From Bog-375 sp049587755 (GTDB taxonomy: Bacteria; Acidobacteriota; Terriglobia; Bryobacterales; Bryobacteraceae): DNA of 64,000 nt. Where the stretch lies: the NCBI GenBank assembly GCA_049587755.1, contig JBAVEN010000104.1:10724-74723 (forward strand), given 5' to 3'. Below are positions 26,666 through 36,005 of the stretch, piece by piece (positions within the stretch are counted from its first letter, which is position 1; every line of letters begins with the position of its first letter). Position numbers and translations under genes: made by a program. Below the pieces are notes generated by a model. It worked only from the letters and a program-made list of their open reading frames with translations, was not told the origin of the DNA and made no database searches.

Positions 26666-29600
26666 ATGCGGGTACGACTTTTCTTGTTCGCGCTTTTGTG
26701 CTTGTCGCAGGTTGGGTTCTCGCAGGTTGATGAAAAGCTGCTGAAGGGCATGCAGTATCGCCTGATCGGACCGTTCCGAGGCGGCCGCGTGCTGGCGGTC
26801 GCGGGCATCGCCGGCGACCCGCAGACTTATTACTTCGGCGGAGCATCGGGAGGCGTGTGGAAGAGCATCGATGGCGGTGCTCACTGGGCTCCTCTATTCG
26901 ATAAGGAAGCGGTTTCCTCTATCGGCAGCATTGCCATCGCTCCCTCCGACCCAAACATCGTCTACGTCGGCACGGGCGAAGGCTGCTTGCGCGGGGACCT
27001 TTCTTATGGTGACGGGATCTACCGCTCCAATGACGGCGGCAAGACATGGAAGAATCTCGGATTGCGCGACTCCCGGCATATCCCGACCGTTCTGGTCGAC
27101 CCTCGCAACCCGGAAATCGTTCTGGCAGCGGCGATGGGCCATGCGTTCGCGCCCAGCGCCGAGCGCGGCGTGTATCGAAGCACCGATGGCGGCAAGACAT
27201 GGGCCAAGGTGCTGTACGTCGACGATCGAACCGGCGCCACCGATATCGCCTTCGCCCCAAGCAATCCCAATATCGTGTTTGCAGCTATGTACCAGGTGGA
27301 GCGCCAACCCTGGACCTTCACCAGCGGCGGTCCGGGCAGCGGCCTCTACCGTTCCACTGACGGCGGCGCAACCTGGAGTCACCTCGAAGGCAACGGTTTG
27401 CCTCAGGGCATATTGGGCCGGATCGGTGTGTCCGTCTCTGGCGCGGACCCGAACCGCGTGTATGCGCTCATCGAAGCGGAAAAAGGCGGGCTCTACCGCT
27501 CCGATGATGGCGGCGACAAATGGGAACCGGTGAACGGCGATGAACGCTACCGCCAGCGCGCCTGGTATTTCAGCCACGTGTTTGCCGATCCCAAAGACCC
27601 CGACACCGTCTACGTTCTCAATACAGGCATGTTTCGCTCCACCGACGCCGGCAAGACGTTCACCCTGCTTCCAGCGCCTCACGGCGATCATCACGGGCTC
27701 TGGATCGACCCTGCCAACCCGCAGCGCATGATCAACGGCGACGATGGCGGCGCCACTATCACCATCGACGGCGGCAAGAACTGGACGCCGCAAATGAATC
27801 AGCCGACCGCGCAGTTTTATCACGTCACCACCGACAACCGCTTCCCCTATTACGTGTTCGGCGCGCAGCAGGACAACACCCCAGTGGCCACGGCCAGTTG
27901 GAGCGATTCCGGACTGATCGGCACGCAGGACTGGTACGTAGTGGCGGGATCGGAAAGCGCATTCATGGCCGCCGATCCGCGCGACGGCAACATCGTCTAC
28001 TCTGCCGGCCAGGGCGTGGCCCGTTTCGATAAGCACAACGACCAGGGTCTCGATATCTCACCCTGGCCGGTCGATTTCGCCGGGCACGGCGCCGGCGACT
28101 TCCCACACCGCCTTCAATGGACCGAGCCGATTCTGTTTTCCCCGCACGACCCTAACGTCATTTACACGGCGGGCGAAGTTGTTTTCAAAACCACCAACGA
28201 GGGAAAGAGCTGGACCATCATCAGTCCGGATCTCACGCGCAACGATAAGTCCAAGCAGAAGGCCTCCGGCGGCCCAATCACCGAGGACAACACCAGCGTG
28301 GAATACTATGACACGATCTTCGCGCTGGCCGAGTCGCCGGTAGAAAACGGCCTGCTGTGGGCCGGCAGCGACGATGGGCTGATTCACATCACGCGCAATG
28401 GCGGCGGCTCCTGGCAGAACGTCACCCCGCCCTCTATGCCGGAATGGGGACTGGTGAGCCTGATCGATCCTTCACCCCACAGCGCCGGCACAGCTTATGT
28501 TGCGGTGGATCGCCACAAGCTCGACGATTTCAAGGCTTACATTTTCAAAACCGCCGATTACGGCAAAACCTGGGCCGAGATCGCCGCCGGCATTCCCGAG
28601 GGCGATTACGTGCACGCCGTGCGCGAAGACCCCAAACGCAAGGGACTCCTGTACGCCGGCACGGAAACCGGAGTCTGGGTTTCTTTCGACGACGGCGCCC
28701 ACTGGCAAAAGCTGCGGCTCAACTTGCCCACGGTCCCTGTCCATGACCTGGTCATAAAAGATGATGACCTGGTGGTGGCCACGCACGGCCGCGCCTTTTG
28801 GATTCTCGACGATCTCACGCCGCTGCGCCAGATGGCGCCCACCGATGTGGATGCCGCGGCCAAACTCTTCGCGCCCCGCCCCGCCTACCGCCTCCGCTTT
28901 CCTGATTCTCTCGACCGGCGCCAGCCGGCCGGCGAAAATCCGCCTCCGGGCGCAGTCCTTTATTACTATCTGAAGTCCGCTCCCAAGCAACCGATAAAAC
29001 TGGAGATTCTGGACGCGCAAGGCAACGTCGTCAAAACCTATTCCAGCGCCAAAAAGGAGGAGGACCTGGGTCCCGCGGAGTGGCCGGATGTCCAACGTGT
29101 CAGCGAAGTGCTGCCCGCGGAGGCTGGTCTCAACCGCTTTTTCTGGAATCTTCGCTACGAAGACCCTGTCAAGGTTCCGGGCGCGTTCTACGAATCCGAT
29201 ATAGCGCCCAAAGGCCCCATGGCTCTTCCCGGCGCCTACCAGGTGCGCCTCACTGCCGGCGGTCAGAGCCAGACCGCGCACCTCGAACTGCGTGAGGACC
29301 CGCGCATCCACGTCTCGCTTGCCGACCTCGAAAAGCAGGCGGATCTGGAGAAGCGGATCGCGCAGAGCCTGACCTCGCTGCACCGGACCGTCAATGAAAT
29401 CCGCGACCTTCGCGCGCAACTCACCGCGCTGGACCGGCATTACAAGAACGCGCCCGAATGGCAGCCGTTGAAGCCGGTTGCCGCCGATTTGCTCAGCAAG
29501 ATCGCGTCGGTTGAAGGGAAGATAATGCAGGTGAAGATGAAAAGCACGGAGGGAGATCTGCGCTATCCGACCATGATCGACGAGCAGTTGATCTCTCTCA

Positions 29601-29788
29601 ACTGGAGCGTGGATTCCTCCGACGCAGCGCCCACCGAAGGCCAGCAACAGCTTTTCGCGAAACTCAGCGCCGGGCTGCAGGAGGAGTTAGACGTCTGGAA
29701 CCAGATCCTGAGCCAGGATCTCACGCGTTTCAATCGCGCGGCCGAGAAGCAGAAGATCAGCCTGGTGGACGTGAAAACGCGGCAGTAG
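26666..29788 (+). CDS. Secreted BNR/sortilin-like beta-propeller protein
   Basis: A 1040-residue exported protein (signal peptide residues 1-20, MRVRLFLFALLCLSQVGFSQ). Many BNR/Asp-box repeats are visible: GVWKSIDGGAHW, IYRSNDGGKTW, VYRSTDGGKTW, LYRSTDGGATW, LYRSDDGGDKW, MFRSTDAGKTF and later copies. These build one or two beta-propellers over residues 25-720. The C-terminal 300 residues hold beta-sandwich segments and a helical tail (about 880-1030). Such VPS10/sortilin-like proteins are common in Acidobacteriota and Bacteroidota and are often annotated as glycosyl hydrolases without evidence; no catalytic residues can be named here. Confidence 0.85.
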   Translation: MRVRLFLFALLCLSQVGFSQVDEKLLKGMQYRLIGPFRGGRVLAVAGIAGDPQTYYFGGASGGVWKSIDGGAHWAPLFDKEAVSSIGSIAIAPSDPNIVYVGTGEGCLRGDLSYGDGIYRSNDGGKTWKNLGLRDSRHIPTVLVDPRNPEIVLAAAMGHAFAPSAERGVYRSTDGGKTWAKVLYVDDRTGATDIAFAPSNPNIVFAAMYQVERQPWTFTSGGPGSGLYRSTDGGATWSHLEGNGLPQGILGRIGVSVSGADPNRVYALIEAEKGGLYRSDDGGDKWEPVNGDERYRQRAWYFSHVFADPKDPDTVYVLNTGMFRSTDAGKTFTLLPAPHGDHHGLWIDPANPQRMINGDDGGATITIDGGKNWTPQMNQPTAQFYHVTTDNRFPYYVFGAQQDNTPVATASWSDSGLIGTQDWYVVAGSESAFMAADPRDGNIVYSAGQGVARFDKHNDQGLDISPWPVDFAGHGAGDFPHRLQWTEPILFSPHDPNVIYTAGEVVFKTTNEGKSWTIISPDLTRNDKSKQKASGGPITEDNTSVEYYDTIFALAESPVENGLLWAGSDDGLIHITRNGGGSWQNVTPPSMPEWGLVSLIDPSPHSAGTAYVAVDRHKLDDFKAYIFKTADYGKTWAEIAAGIPEGDYVHAVREDPKRKGLLYAGTETGVWVSFDDGAHWQKLRLNLPTVPVHDLVIKDDDLVVATHGRAFWILDDLTPLRQMAPTDVDAAAKLFAPRPAYRLRFPDSLDRRQPAGENPPPGAVLYYYLKSAPKQPIKLEILDAQGNVVKTYSSAKKEEDLGPAEWPDVQRVSEVLPAEAGLNRFFWNLRYEDPVKVPGAFYESDIAPKGPMALPGAYQVRLTAGGQSQTAHLELREDPRIHVSLADLEKQADLEKRIAQSLTSLHRTVNEIRDLRAQLTALDRHYKNAPEWQPLKPVAADLLSKIASVEGKIMQVKMKSTEGDLRYPTMIDEQLISLNWSVDSSDAAPTEGQQQLFAKLSAGLQEELDVWNQILSQDLTRFNRAAEKQKISLVDVKTRQ

Positions 29789-29792
29789 CCGG

Positions 29793-29862
29793 CGGCACCG
29801 CTGCCGCGACGTGGCGCGGGCTGTCTTGCCCGCTGTGTCGAGATGCGTCTCGACCTTTCTTT
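29793..29862 (+). terminator. Three tandem hairpins, the last with a T-rich tail
   Basis: Three hairpins follow one another in the gap between convergent genes: CGGCA-N4-TGCCG (29793-29806), GCGGGC-N6-GCCCGC (29816-29833) and GTCGAGA-N4-TCTCGAC (29837-29854). The last is followed by CTTTCTTT (29855-29862) and looks like an intrinsic terminator for the upstream plus-strand gene. Confidence 0.55.
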
Positions 29863-29921
29863 GGATTCCTTGATACGCGCGCCACGCACCGGAGTCGAGT
29901 TGGGCGTGAGAAATGTAGCCG

Positions 29922-31262
29922 CTAGTCCTTCGCTACCTGCCCGTCCTTCATGACGAAGGTGACGTGCTCCAACACGGTGACATCCGCCAGCGGGTCGCCG
30001 TCGACGGCGATCAAATCGGCGAACTTGCCCGCTTCCAACGTGCCTACCCGATTCGTCCAGCCCAGCAAGTCGGCGGCGTTAATGGTCGCCGCCTGAATCG
30101 CCTGGAGGGGCGTCAGCCCGAGCCGCGTCATGGCTGCGAACTCGTGCGCGTTCAGGCCGTGCGGATACACGGCTGCATCTGTACCGAACGCCACCTTGAC
30201 TCCCGATCGCATTGCCAGGCCGATATTTTTGCCGGCAAGCTGCATCACCACCCGTGCCTTTTCCAGAACGCCGGGTGTGATGCCAAGCTGGCTGGCGTGT
30301 GCCGGAAACCACTCGAGCAGGTAGAGCGTGGGCACCAGGTACGTGCCGCGCTCTTTCATCAGGCGGATGCACTCTTCGTCAATATATGTACCGTGCTCGA
30401 TAGAATCCACGCCCGCCAGCACCGCGTTGCGAATTCCTAAGGCGCCGTGCGCATGGGCCGCGACCTTCCGTCCCAGGCCATGCGCCGTCGCCACGATGGC
30501 GCGCATCTCCTCGGGGGAATACTGCTCCAGTGCCGGATCGTCGCCTTCGGACAACACCCCGCCAGTAGCCATGAACTTAATCACGTCGGCACCGAACTTG
30601 ATGTTCTCCCGAACCTTCACTGTCACGCCGGCAACGCCATCGGCCACCCCGTCGCTGGTAAAGTGAAACTGCGGCGCCAGAAAGTTCTCGTCGAAGTGTC
30701 CGCCGGTGATGGTCAACGCCGGACCCGAAGCCACCAGGCGCGGCCCCGGTACGTCCCCTGCGTTTATGGCGTCACGCAAGGCGATATCCGCGAAACCGTG
30801 GGCGCCGAGATTTCGCGCAGTGGTGAAGCCCGCTTCCAGGGTCACGCGCGCATTGCGAGCTCCCAGCAGCGCTTCACGCGGCACGGACAAGTGCAGCCGC
30901 GCGGGCCCGATCAGGTTGGGGGAAAACGTCAGGTGCGTGTGGCAATCGATCAACCCCGGCAGCACTGTCTGCTTGCTTAAGTCGATGACTCGCGCTCCGG
31001 CGGGAAGCTTCGCCTCCAATTCTTGCGTGCCGCCCACTGCAACAATGCGTCCGCCCTCAACCAGAATCGTCCGCTGCGTCAAGTAGTGGCCGGTACGGAC
31101 ATCCAGAATCCGGCCCGCCTTGATTACCAGCGGTGGCGTCTGTGCTTGAGCAAATACGCAGGCCAGGATCAGGCAGCAGACGATAGACCAGACTGCGGAA
31201 CGGCGTTTCGGCGTTAACTCCAAGCGCAACCGGAAACCGCAGGGGCTCGAGTTCGTCAGCAT
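29922..31262 (-). CDS. Secreted amidohydrolase-family protein (imidazolonepropionase/Xaa-Pro dipeptidase type)
   Basis: A 446-residue metal-dependent hydrolase. The start at the ATG at 31262 is preferred: GGAG lies 8 bases upstream, and a signal peptide follows a basic stretch (TPKRRSAVWSIVCC then CVFAQAQ). The amidohydrolase barrel is complete: metal ligands HTHLTF after PGLIDC, KFMATGGV, the histidine segments VAAHAHGALGI and SIEHGTYID, and the final aspartate in FGTDAAVYPHG. Members cleave amide bonds in dipeptides or cyclic amides; many acidobacterial homologues are exported. The substrate is undetermined. It is followed (upstream on the plus map) by the damaged M19 dipeptidase on the same strand, so both may serve peptide use. 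Confidence 0.88.
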   Translation of the reverse strand: MLTNSSPCGFRLRLELTPKRRSAVWSIVCCLILACVFAQAQTPPLVIKAGRILDVRTGHYLTQRTILVEGGRIVAVGGTQELEAKLPAGARVIDLSKQTVLPGLIDCHTHLTFSPNLIGPARLHLSVPREALLGARNARVTLEAGFTTARNLGAHGFADIALRDAINAGDVPGPRLVASGPALTITGGHFDENFLAPQFHFTSDGVADGVAGVTVKVRENIKFGADVIKFMATGGVLSEGDDPALEQYSPEEMRAIVATAHGLGRKVAAHAHGALGIRNAVLAGVDSIEHGTYIDEECIRLMKERGTYLVPTLYLLEWFPAHASQLGITPGVLEKARVVMQLAGKNIGLAMRSGVKVAFGTDAAVYPHGLNAHEFAAMTRLGLTPLQAIQAATINAADLLGWTNRVGTLEAGKFADLIAVDGDPLADVTVLEHVTFVMKDGQVAKD

Positions 31263-31415
31263 CGGGATTTCTCCGTTCTTCAAGATCTGCTCCGGATCTG
31301 AATTCTCCCCGTCTATAATCACCTCGGGATTCCAGTTCTTGCGTGAGATTCTCAATGAGTATACACGAACCCGGCCCAGGTTCATCGGTCGAGCGCCTTA
31401 CCCCGGCTTCCGGAC

Positions 31416-32569
31416 CTATGCAATCGGTATCCAGATCTCGGACAGAACCCGCCGCCAGTTCTCGCCGAGGATCAGACGGATGTGCTCATCCGTGTATTTT
31501 CGGCGAATCAACGCGTCCGTCAGATCGTAGATTCGCTTTGGATGGTCCAGATGTTCGACGGCTTCGCGATGATGGGCGTGGTACTTCGCGTCCACTCCGG
31601 CAAGCATTTGCGCCAACTGATCGGGCGGCATGAAGTCGTTGCTTTCGATTCCGATGTCGCTGCCGACGCCGGCGTGCTCGATTCCGACCAGGTTTCTCAC
31701 GTGGTCGAAATGGTCGATCACATCGTCGACGCTGGTGGGTTCGTGTACTTTAACCATCGAGCTAATGAAGTTGACCCCATCACTCCGCCGGTTTTGGCCA
31801 TGGCTTGAATCGCTTCATCGGTGACGCAGCGAGGATAGCCCGGATAAAGCGCACGGCAGTTGCCATGAGAAATGATTACGGGCCTTTTCGATAGCTCAAA
31901 AGCATCGAGCATGGTTCGATCGCCGGCGTGTCCGCAATCGACTGCCATGCCGATGCGATTCATTCGTTCTACGATGCGGACTCCAAATTCGCTGATGCCG
32001 TCGTCGTGCCGCTCGAAGGCGCCATTGCCGATCAAGGTTCGATAATTGTAGGTCAGTTGGCTGGATCGCTGCCCGAGGCCATAAAACGTATCGACGTCGT
32101 CCAGTTTGCGGAAGTGCGTCGCGTTCTGGAGCCCAAACAGAATTCCGTAACGCCCCGACGTTTTCGCGCGCATGAAATCGCCAGCCGAGCCGATGCGCAG
32201 AAGCCAGTCCGGATACGCGGCGAGGAAGCTGTTCCAATGGGCGAACAGCTCGATACCGTCCTCATAATTGTCGGCGGCGTTGCCGAAGTTGATCGCGTTG
32301 ATCCCGGAGCCGAGAAACTGGTCGAAATCGGCGCGCGTGAATGCGCCCGGCTCGGTGAGCCATTGCCACAGCTTCGGCTGCATGTCACGGCGATAGAGGA
32401 ACTGGTTGAGCATGTCGATCACCAGCGACTCGCGCACCAGCCGCACCGCTCGCTCGGAATATTCGTGCGGCGATTGCGCGAACAGAGCGTAGCGATTGCG
32501 GTTGAAGAAGGGCGCCGCGATCGCCGCCGCTTTGAGCGTGGTTCGCCGGGTAGTCAGAGATGGTCGCAT
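31416..32569 (-). pseudogene. Membrane dipeptidase (peptidase M19), interrupted by a one-base frameshift
   Basis: Two overlapping minus-strand frames together give one M19 renal-dipeptidase-like protein of about 384 residues. The first part starts at the ATG at 32569 with a Tat-like leader (TTRRTTLKAAAIAAPFF) and contains FGLQNATHF, AVDCGHAGDRTMLDAF and VIISHGNCRAL. At the C-run 31775-31778 (four G on the coding strand) the frame is lost. One extra G restores VMGVNFISSMVKVHEP and then the expected C-terminus (DHVRNLVGIEHAGVGSD, ILGENWRRVL) to 31416. A homopolymer length error is as likely as a real mutation. If intact, it would cleave dipeptides in the periplasm. Confidence 0.85.
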
Positions 32570-32804
32570 AAGAACTCTTAGGATTGTAGCCGCATTCCTG
32601 GGCAGCCTGCGTGCCGGTTTGCAAAGCGCCGCGCCGCTGAGAGGCAAGGCGCGAAAACAGCTCGCGAAAACGCCGCCGGCCTGCGCCACCGCGGGACCAT
32701 AATGTAGAGATGCAGCGAGCCACCTTCCTCTTGACGATTTCCGCACCGGCCGCGATGGGGCAGGCTGGGAATTACATATCTCTCGAAACGGAAAGACGCG
32801 TTCG

Positions 32805-33758
32805 ATGCGATTCATAGACCGCGAAGAAGTTGCCCGGCGCCTTACCTACGATGTTTGCATTCCGATCGTGCGCGATGCGATGATCGCCCTCTCGCAGGGC
32901 GAAACGAAGCAAGTTCCAAGGCCGATCATCACACTGTCGGAGGGCCGCCTGTTCGGCATCATGCCGGGCGCGCTGGGCGCGCATGCGCCATTCGGCGCCA
33001 AGTTGATCAGCGTCTTCCAAGGCAACTCCGCGAAGGGGAGACAGTCGCACCAGGGTCTCGTCGTTCTATTCGATCCCGGCACAGGCGAGCCGGTTTGCGC
33101 CGTCCACGCCGGCGAGATCACAGCCATTCGAACCGCCGCGGCCAGTGCGGTCGCCACCGATGCCTTGGCGCGCGCAGACGCCTGCCGCCTGGCGATCCTG
33201 GGCTATGGCGAACAGGCCGCAACCCATGCGCGGGCGATCGGCAAGGTTCGCGACCTCGAATCGATCATGATTTGGGGACGCTCGCCCGAACGCACGCGGG
33301 CCTTCGTTGCACGGATGCAGGCAGAACTCACCGTGCCGGTCGCCGCCGCCGCGAACGGGGAACAAGCCGTCGCCCAGGCCGACATTGTCTGCACTGTCAC
33401 CGCCGCGGCCGAGCCCATCTTGAAGGGCGCCTGGGTGCGGCCCGGCACGCATTTGAACCTTGTCGGCTCCAGCTATGCGGGGCCAGCGGAGGTTGACAAT
33501 GACCTGGTCGTCCGCTCGCGGTTCATTGCCGACAGCCGGGAGAACGTACTGAGACAAGGCGCGGAGTTTCTCAGGGCCAACGCAGCGGGTTTAGTCGATG
33601 ACAGCCACATCGTCGCCGAGATTGGCCAGGTGCTAGCGGGCGAGATCGAAGGCCGCCGCTCGGCGGAGGAGATCACCGTCTACAAATCCCTTGGCCATGT
33701 GGTACAGGATTTGGCGGCCGCGTGGGCGCTCTATTCGCAGGCGGAGAAGCCATCCTAA
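32805..33758 (+). CDS. Ornithine cyclodeaminase/mu-crystallin family protein
   Basis: A 317-residue NAD(P)-dependent enzyme. The substrate-side domain includes VPRPIITLSEGRLFGIMPG and FGAKLISVFQGN; the Rossmann domain begins LAILGYGEQAATHARAI (about 127-143) and continues with the usual IWGRSPERTRAF. AGEITAIRTAAASAVATD is the conserved central segment. Members either deaminate ornithine to proline, reduce ketimines or act as alanine/arginine dehydrogenases; the exact reaction cannot be assigned. It is divergent from the M19 dipeptidase gene. Confidence 0.9.
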   Translation: MRFIDREEVARRLTYDVCIPIVRDAMIALSQGETKQVPRPIITLSEGRLFGIMPGALGAHAPFGAKLISVFQGNSAKGRQSHQGLVVLFDPGTGEPVCAVHAGEITAIRTAAASAVATDALARADACRLAILGYGEQAATHARAIGKVRDLESIMIWGRSPERTRAFVARMQAELTVPVAAAANGEQAVAQADIVCTVTAAAEPILKGAWVRPGTHLNLVGSSYAGPAEVDNDLVVRSRFIADSRENVLRQGAEFLRANAAGLVDDSHIVAEIGQVLAGEIEGRRSAEEITVYKSLGHVVQDLAAAWALYSQAEKPS

Positions 33759-33822
33759 AGCCAGCGGCCCGGCCGCGCAGAGGACTAGCGAGAGAGGTTC
33801 TTAGCCAAAAGGTATACTTGAG

Positions 33823-35922
33823 TTGAAAGCTTTGTTTCGCGGGTCTCGTAGTTTACAAACCGCGCGCAACCGCTCGACTGTTCGGAGTGGGTTGACCCTG
33901 CCCAGGCTGCGCCGGCTGTCGCAGACTCTCTTTCTAGGACTGTTCCTGGTCCTTCTCTGGAGAACCGGATTGCGCGGTTCGTTCCAGCCAGGCGACCTCG
34001 AGTTCCATCTGCCGCCCGCGGTGCGCGCCTTTCTGGAGGCCGACCCGTTAATCGCCATCGCCAATGCGCTGGCCACGCGCGCGCTGTATCGCGGATTGCT
34101 CTGGAGCCTGGCGATCCTCATCCCGACGCTATTCCTGGGACGGTTCTTCTGTGGCTGGATCTGCCCGCTGGGGACGCTAAATCACCTGGTCAGCAACATC
34201 CGATCGGAGAAGAAATCGGGCCGGCAGCTCATCGCTTCCAACCGCTACAAGCGGTGGCAAGGCTTGAAATACTATCTGCTTTTCGCTTTGCTAGCGGCGG
34301 CTCTTTTCGGTGCCGCGCTGTTCGGGATTTTCGATCCCGTAGCGCTGACCGTGCGATCGTTCGCGCTCTCGATTCTGCCGGCATGGAATTACGCGTTGAA
34401 CGCATTCGTGGGCTCGAACCACGGTCATTCTGCGTTGCTGAACGCCCTCCTCAGTTTCAAGCAAGCGCATTTCCGTCAGGGTTTCCTGCTGGGAACGATC
34501 CTCATTGTTATCCTTGCGCTCAACCTGCGCATCACTCGCTTCTGGTGCCGCGCGCTGTGCCCACTCGGCGCGCTGCTGGGGCTTTTCTCGCGCTGGGCGA
34601 TTCTGGGGCTGGAGAAGCACCCGGTCCATTGCGAGGATTGCAACCGTTGCCTGCTCCATTGCCAGGGCGGCGACGATCCCATTCCCGGCGCGCCCTGGCG
34701 CAAAGCCGAATGCCACCTGTGCATGAACTGCGTGGCCGATTGCCCGGAAAGCGGGATTCAATTCCGCTTTTTCCCGGCGGCCGCCGCCTCGGAAACTATT
34801 GAGGGCGCGGATCTCAAGCGGCGAAAGGTGCTGACCGGGCTGGCAGCCGGCGCGGTTGCGATTCCTCTGCTCCGCGCCAATACCGGCCTCAGCACCGAAC
34901 CGAGCGAGCGGCTGATCCGGCCTCCGGCGGCCCTCGACGAGGAGCGGTTCCTGGCGCGCTGCATCCGCTGCGGCGAGTGCATGAAGGTGTGCCCGAACAA
35001 CGCCTTGCATCCGGCATTCAGCGAAGCCGGCTGGGAAGGCATCTGGACTCCCGTGGTGGTGCCGCGCATCGGATATTGCGAGCCCAGTTGCACGCTCTGC
35101 GGACAGGTCTGCCCCACCGGCGCGATTGGGGAGTTTACGTCACGGGTGAAAGGCTGGGCCGCGGTGCCCTCTGGGCCCGGAGCGGACACCCAGCCGATCC
35201 GTCTTGGCACGGCTTTCTACGACCGCGGCCGATGTTTGCCTTGGGCGATGGCCACCGACTGTATTGTGTGCGAGGAATGGTGCCCGACCTCGCCCAAGGC
35301 TGTCTACCTCCAGCCCGCCGAGGTGACCGATGCCGCCGGGAACACGAAGCAGGTGCGGCAGCCGTACATCGATCCCGAGCGCTGCGTAGGCTGCGGCGCA
35401 TGTGAGTTTGTGTGCCCAATAAAGGATCGCCCGGCCGTTTACGTAACCAGCGCCGGCGAGAGCCGGTCGAAGACCAATCAGATCCTGCTGGAACAACCGC
35501 ACAAACTCGCGTCCTGGCTCCCGCAGAGCGGCGACGCACCGGGGTGGACAAGGGTGGGCGAAACACGTCTGTTTGAAGCCGCTGATCTCTGGAAATATGT
35601 GGATGGCGACGCCGAACGGTATCTGCGGGCGGGCGTCCGCCGCACCCTTACCGCGAGTTACCGGTACAGGGACACGGTGGAGACCGTTGCGGACATCTAC
35701 TTGATGGATGCGCCGCAGGGCGCCGCGTCGGTCTTCGAATCCGAGCCATCCGCCGGAAGCCGGCCCGTTGCGCTCGGCGATGCGGGCAGGAGCTATGGCC
35801 AGAGCGTGACGTTTCACCAAGGCGCTTTCTTCGTTCGTCTGACGGCCTACCAGGACACGCCGCAAACCGAGGCTGCGCTGGTGAGTTTGGGGCAGGCCAT
35901 TGAGCGAAAGTTGGGGCAGTAG
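33823..35922 (+). CDS. Membrane polyferredoxin (NapH/NosR-like) with Tat-like internal segment and DUF6599-like C-terminus
   Basis: A 699-residue protein starting at a TTG with AAAGG 10 bases upstream. Residues 30-250 contain about five membrane helices with the cysteine motifs FFCGWICPLG and FWCRALCPLG of NapH/NosR/YccM proteins. Ferredoxin motifs follow: CEDCNRCLLHC, CHLCMNCVADCP, then RRKVLTGLAAGAVAIPLL, then CIRCGECMKVCP, CEPSCTLCGQVCP, CIVCEEWCP and CVGCGACEFVCP. The C-terminal 125 residues (LFEAADLWKYVDGDAERY onward) resemble DUF6599. Such proteins carry electrons across or along the membrane to periplasmic iron-sulfur or copper enzymes. It opens a run of plus-strand genes with DUF362 and AmmeMemoRadiSam proteins and may be their electron donor. 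Confidence 0.87.
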   Translation: MKALFRGSRSLQTARNRSTVRSGLTLPRLRRLSQTLFLGLFLVLLWRTGLRGSFQPGDLEFHLPPAVRAFLEADPLIAIANALATRALYRGLLWSLAILIPTLFLGRFFCGWICPLGTLNHLVSNIRSEKKSGRQLIASNRYKRWQGLKYYLLFALLAAALFGAALFGIFDPVALTVRSFALSILPAWNYALNAFVGSNHGHSALLNALLSFKQAHFRQGFLLGTILIVILALNLRITRFWCRALCPLGALLGLFSRWAILGLEKHPVHCEDCNRCLLHCQGGDDPIPGAPWRKAECHLCMNCVADCPESGIQFRFFPAAAASETIEGADLKRRKVLTGLAAGAVAIPLLRANTGLSTEPSERLIRPPAALDEERFLARCIRCGECMKVCPNNALHPAFSEAGWEGIWTPVVVPRIGYCEPSCTLCGQVCPTGAIGEFTSRVKGWAAVPSGPGADTQPIRLGTAFYDRGRCLPWAMATDCIVCEEWCPTSPKAVYLQPAEVTDAAGNTKQVRQPYIDPERCVGCGACEFVCPIKDRPAVYVTSAGESRSKTNQILLEQPHKLASWLPQSGDAPGWTRVGETRLFEAADLWKYVDGDAERYLRAGVRRTLTASYRYRDTVETVADIYLMDAPQGAASVFESEPSAGSRPVALGDAGRSYGQSVTFHQGAFFVRLTAYQDTPQTEAALVSLGQAIERKLGQ

Positions 35923-36005
35923 CGACCCCTGGCCTGCACTGGCGCCCAGTGTTATAAAGGAATCGGAATACCTGAAACAGCGGGGCATCCCCTGGGGCAA
36001 GAGGC

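Noticed and set aside
32710..32817. A 35-codon frame starting MQRATFLLTISAPAAMGQ that looks like a signal peptide.
   Set aside because: It ends within the ornithine-cyclodeaminase-like gene and has no mature domain; probably a decayed fragment or chance.
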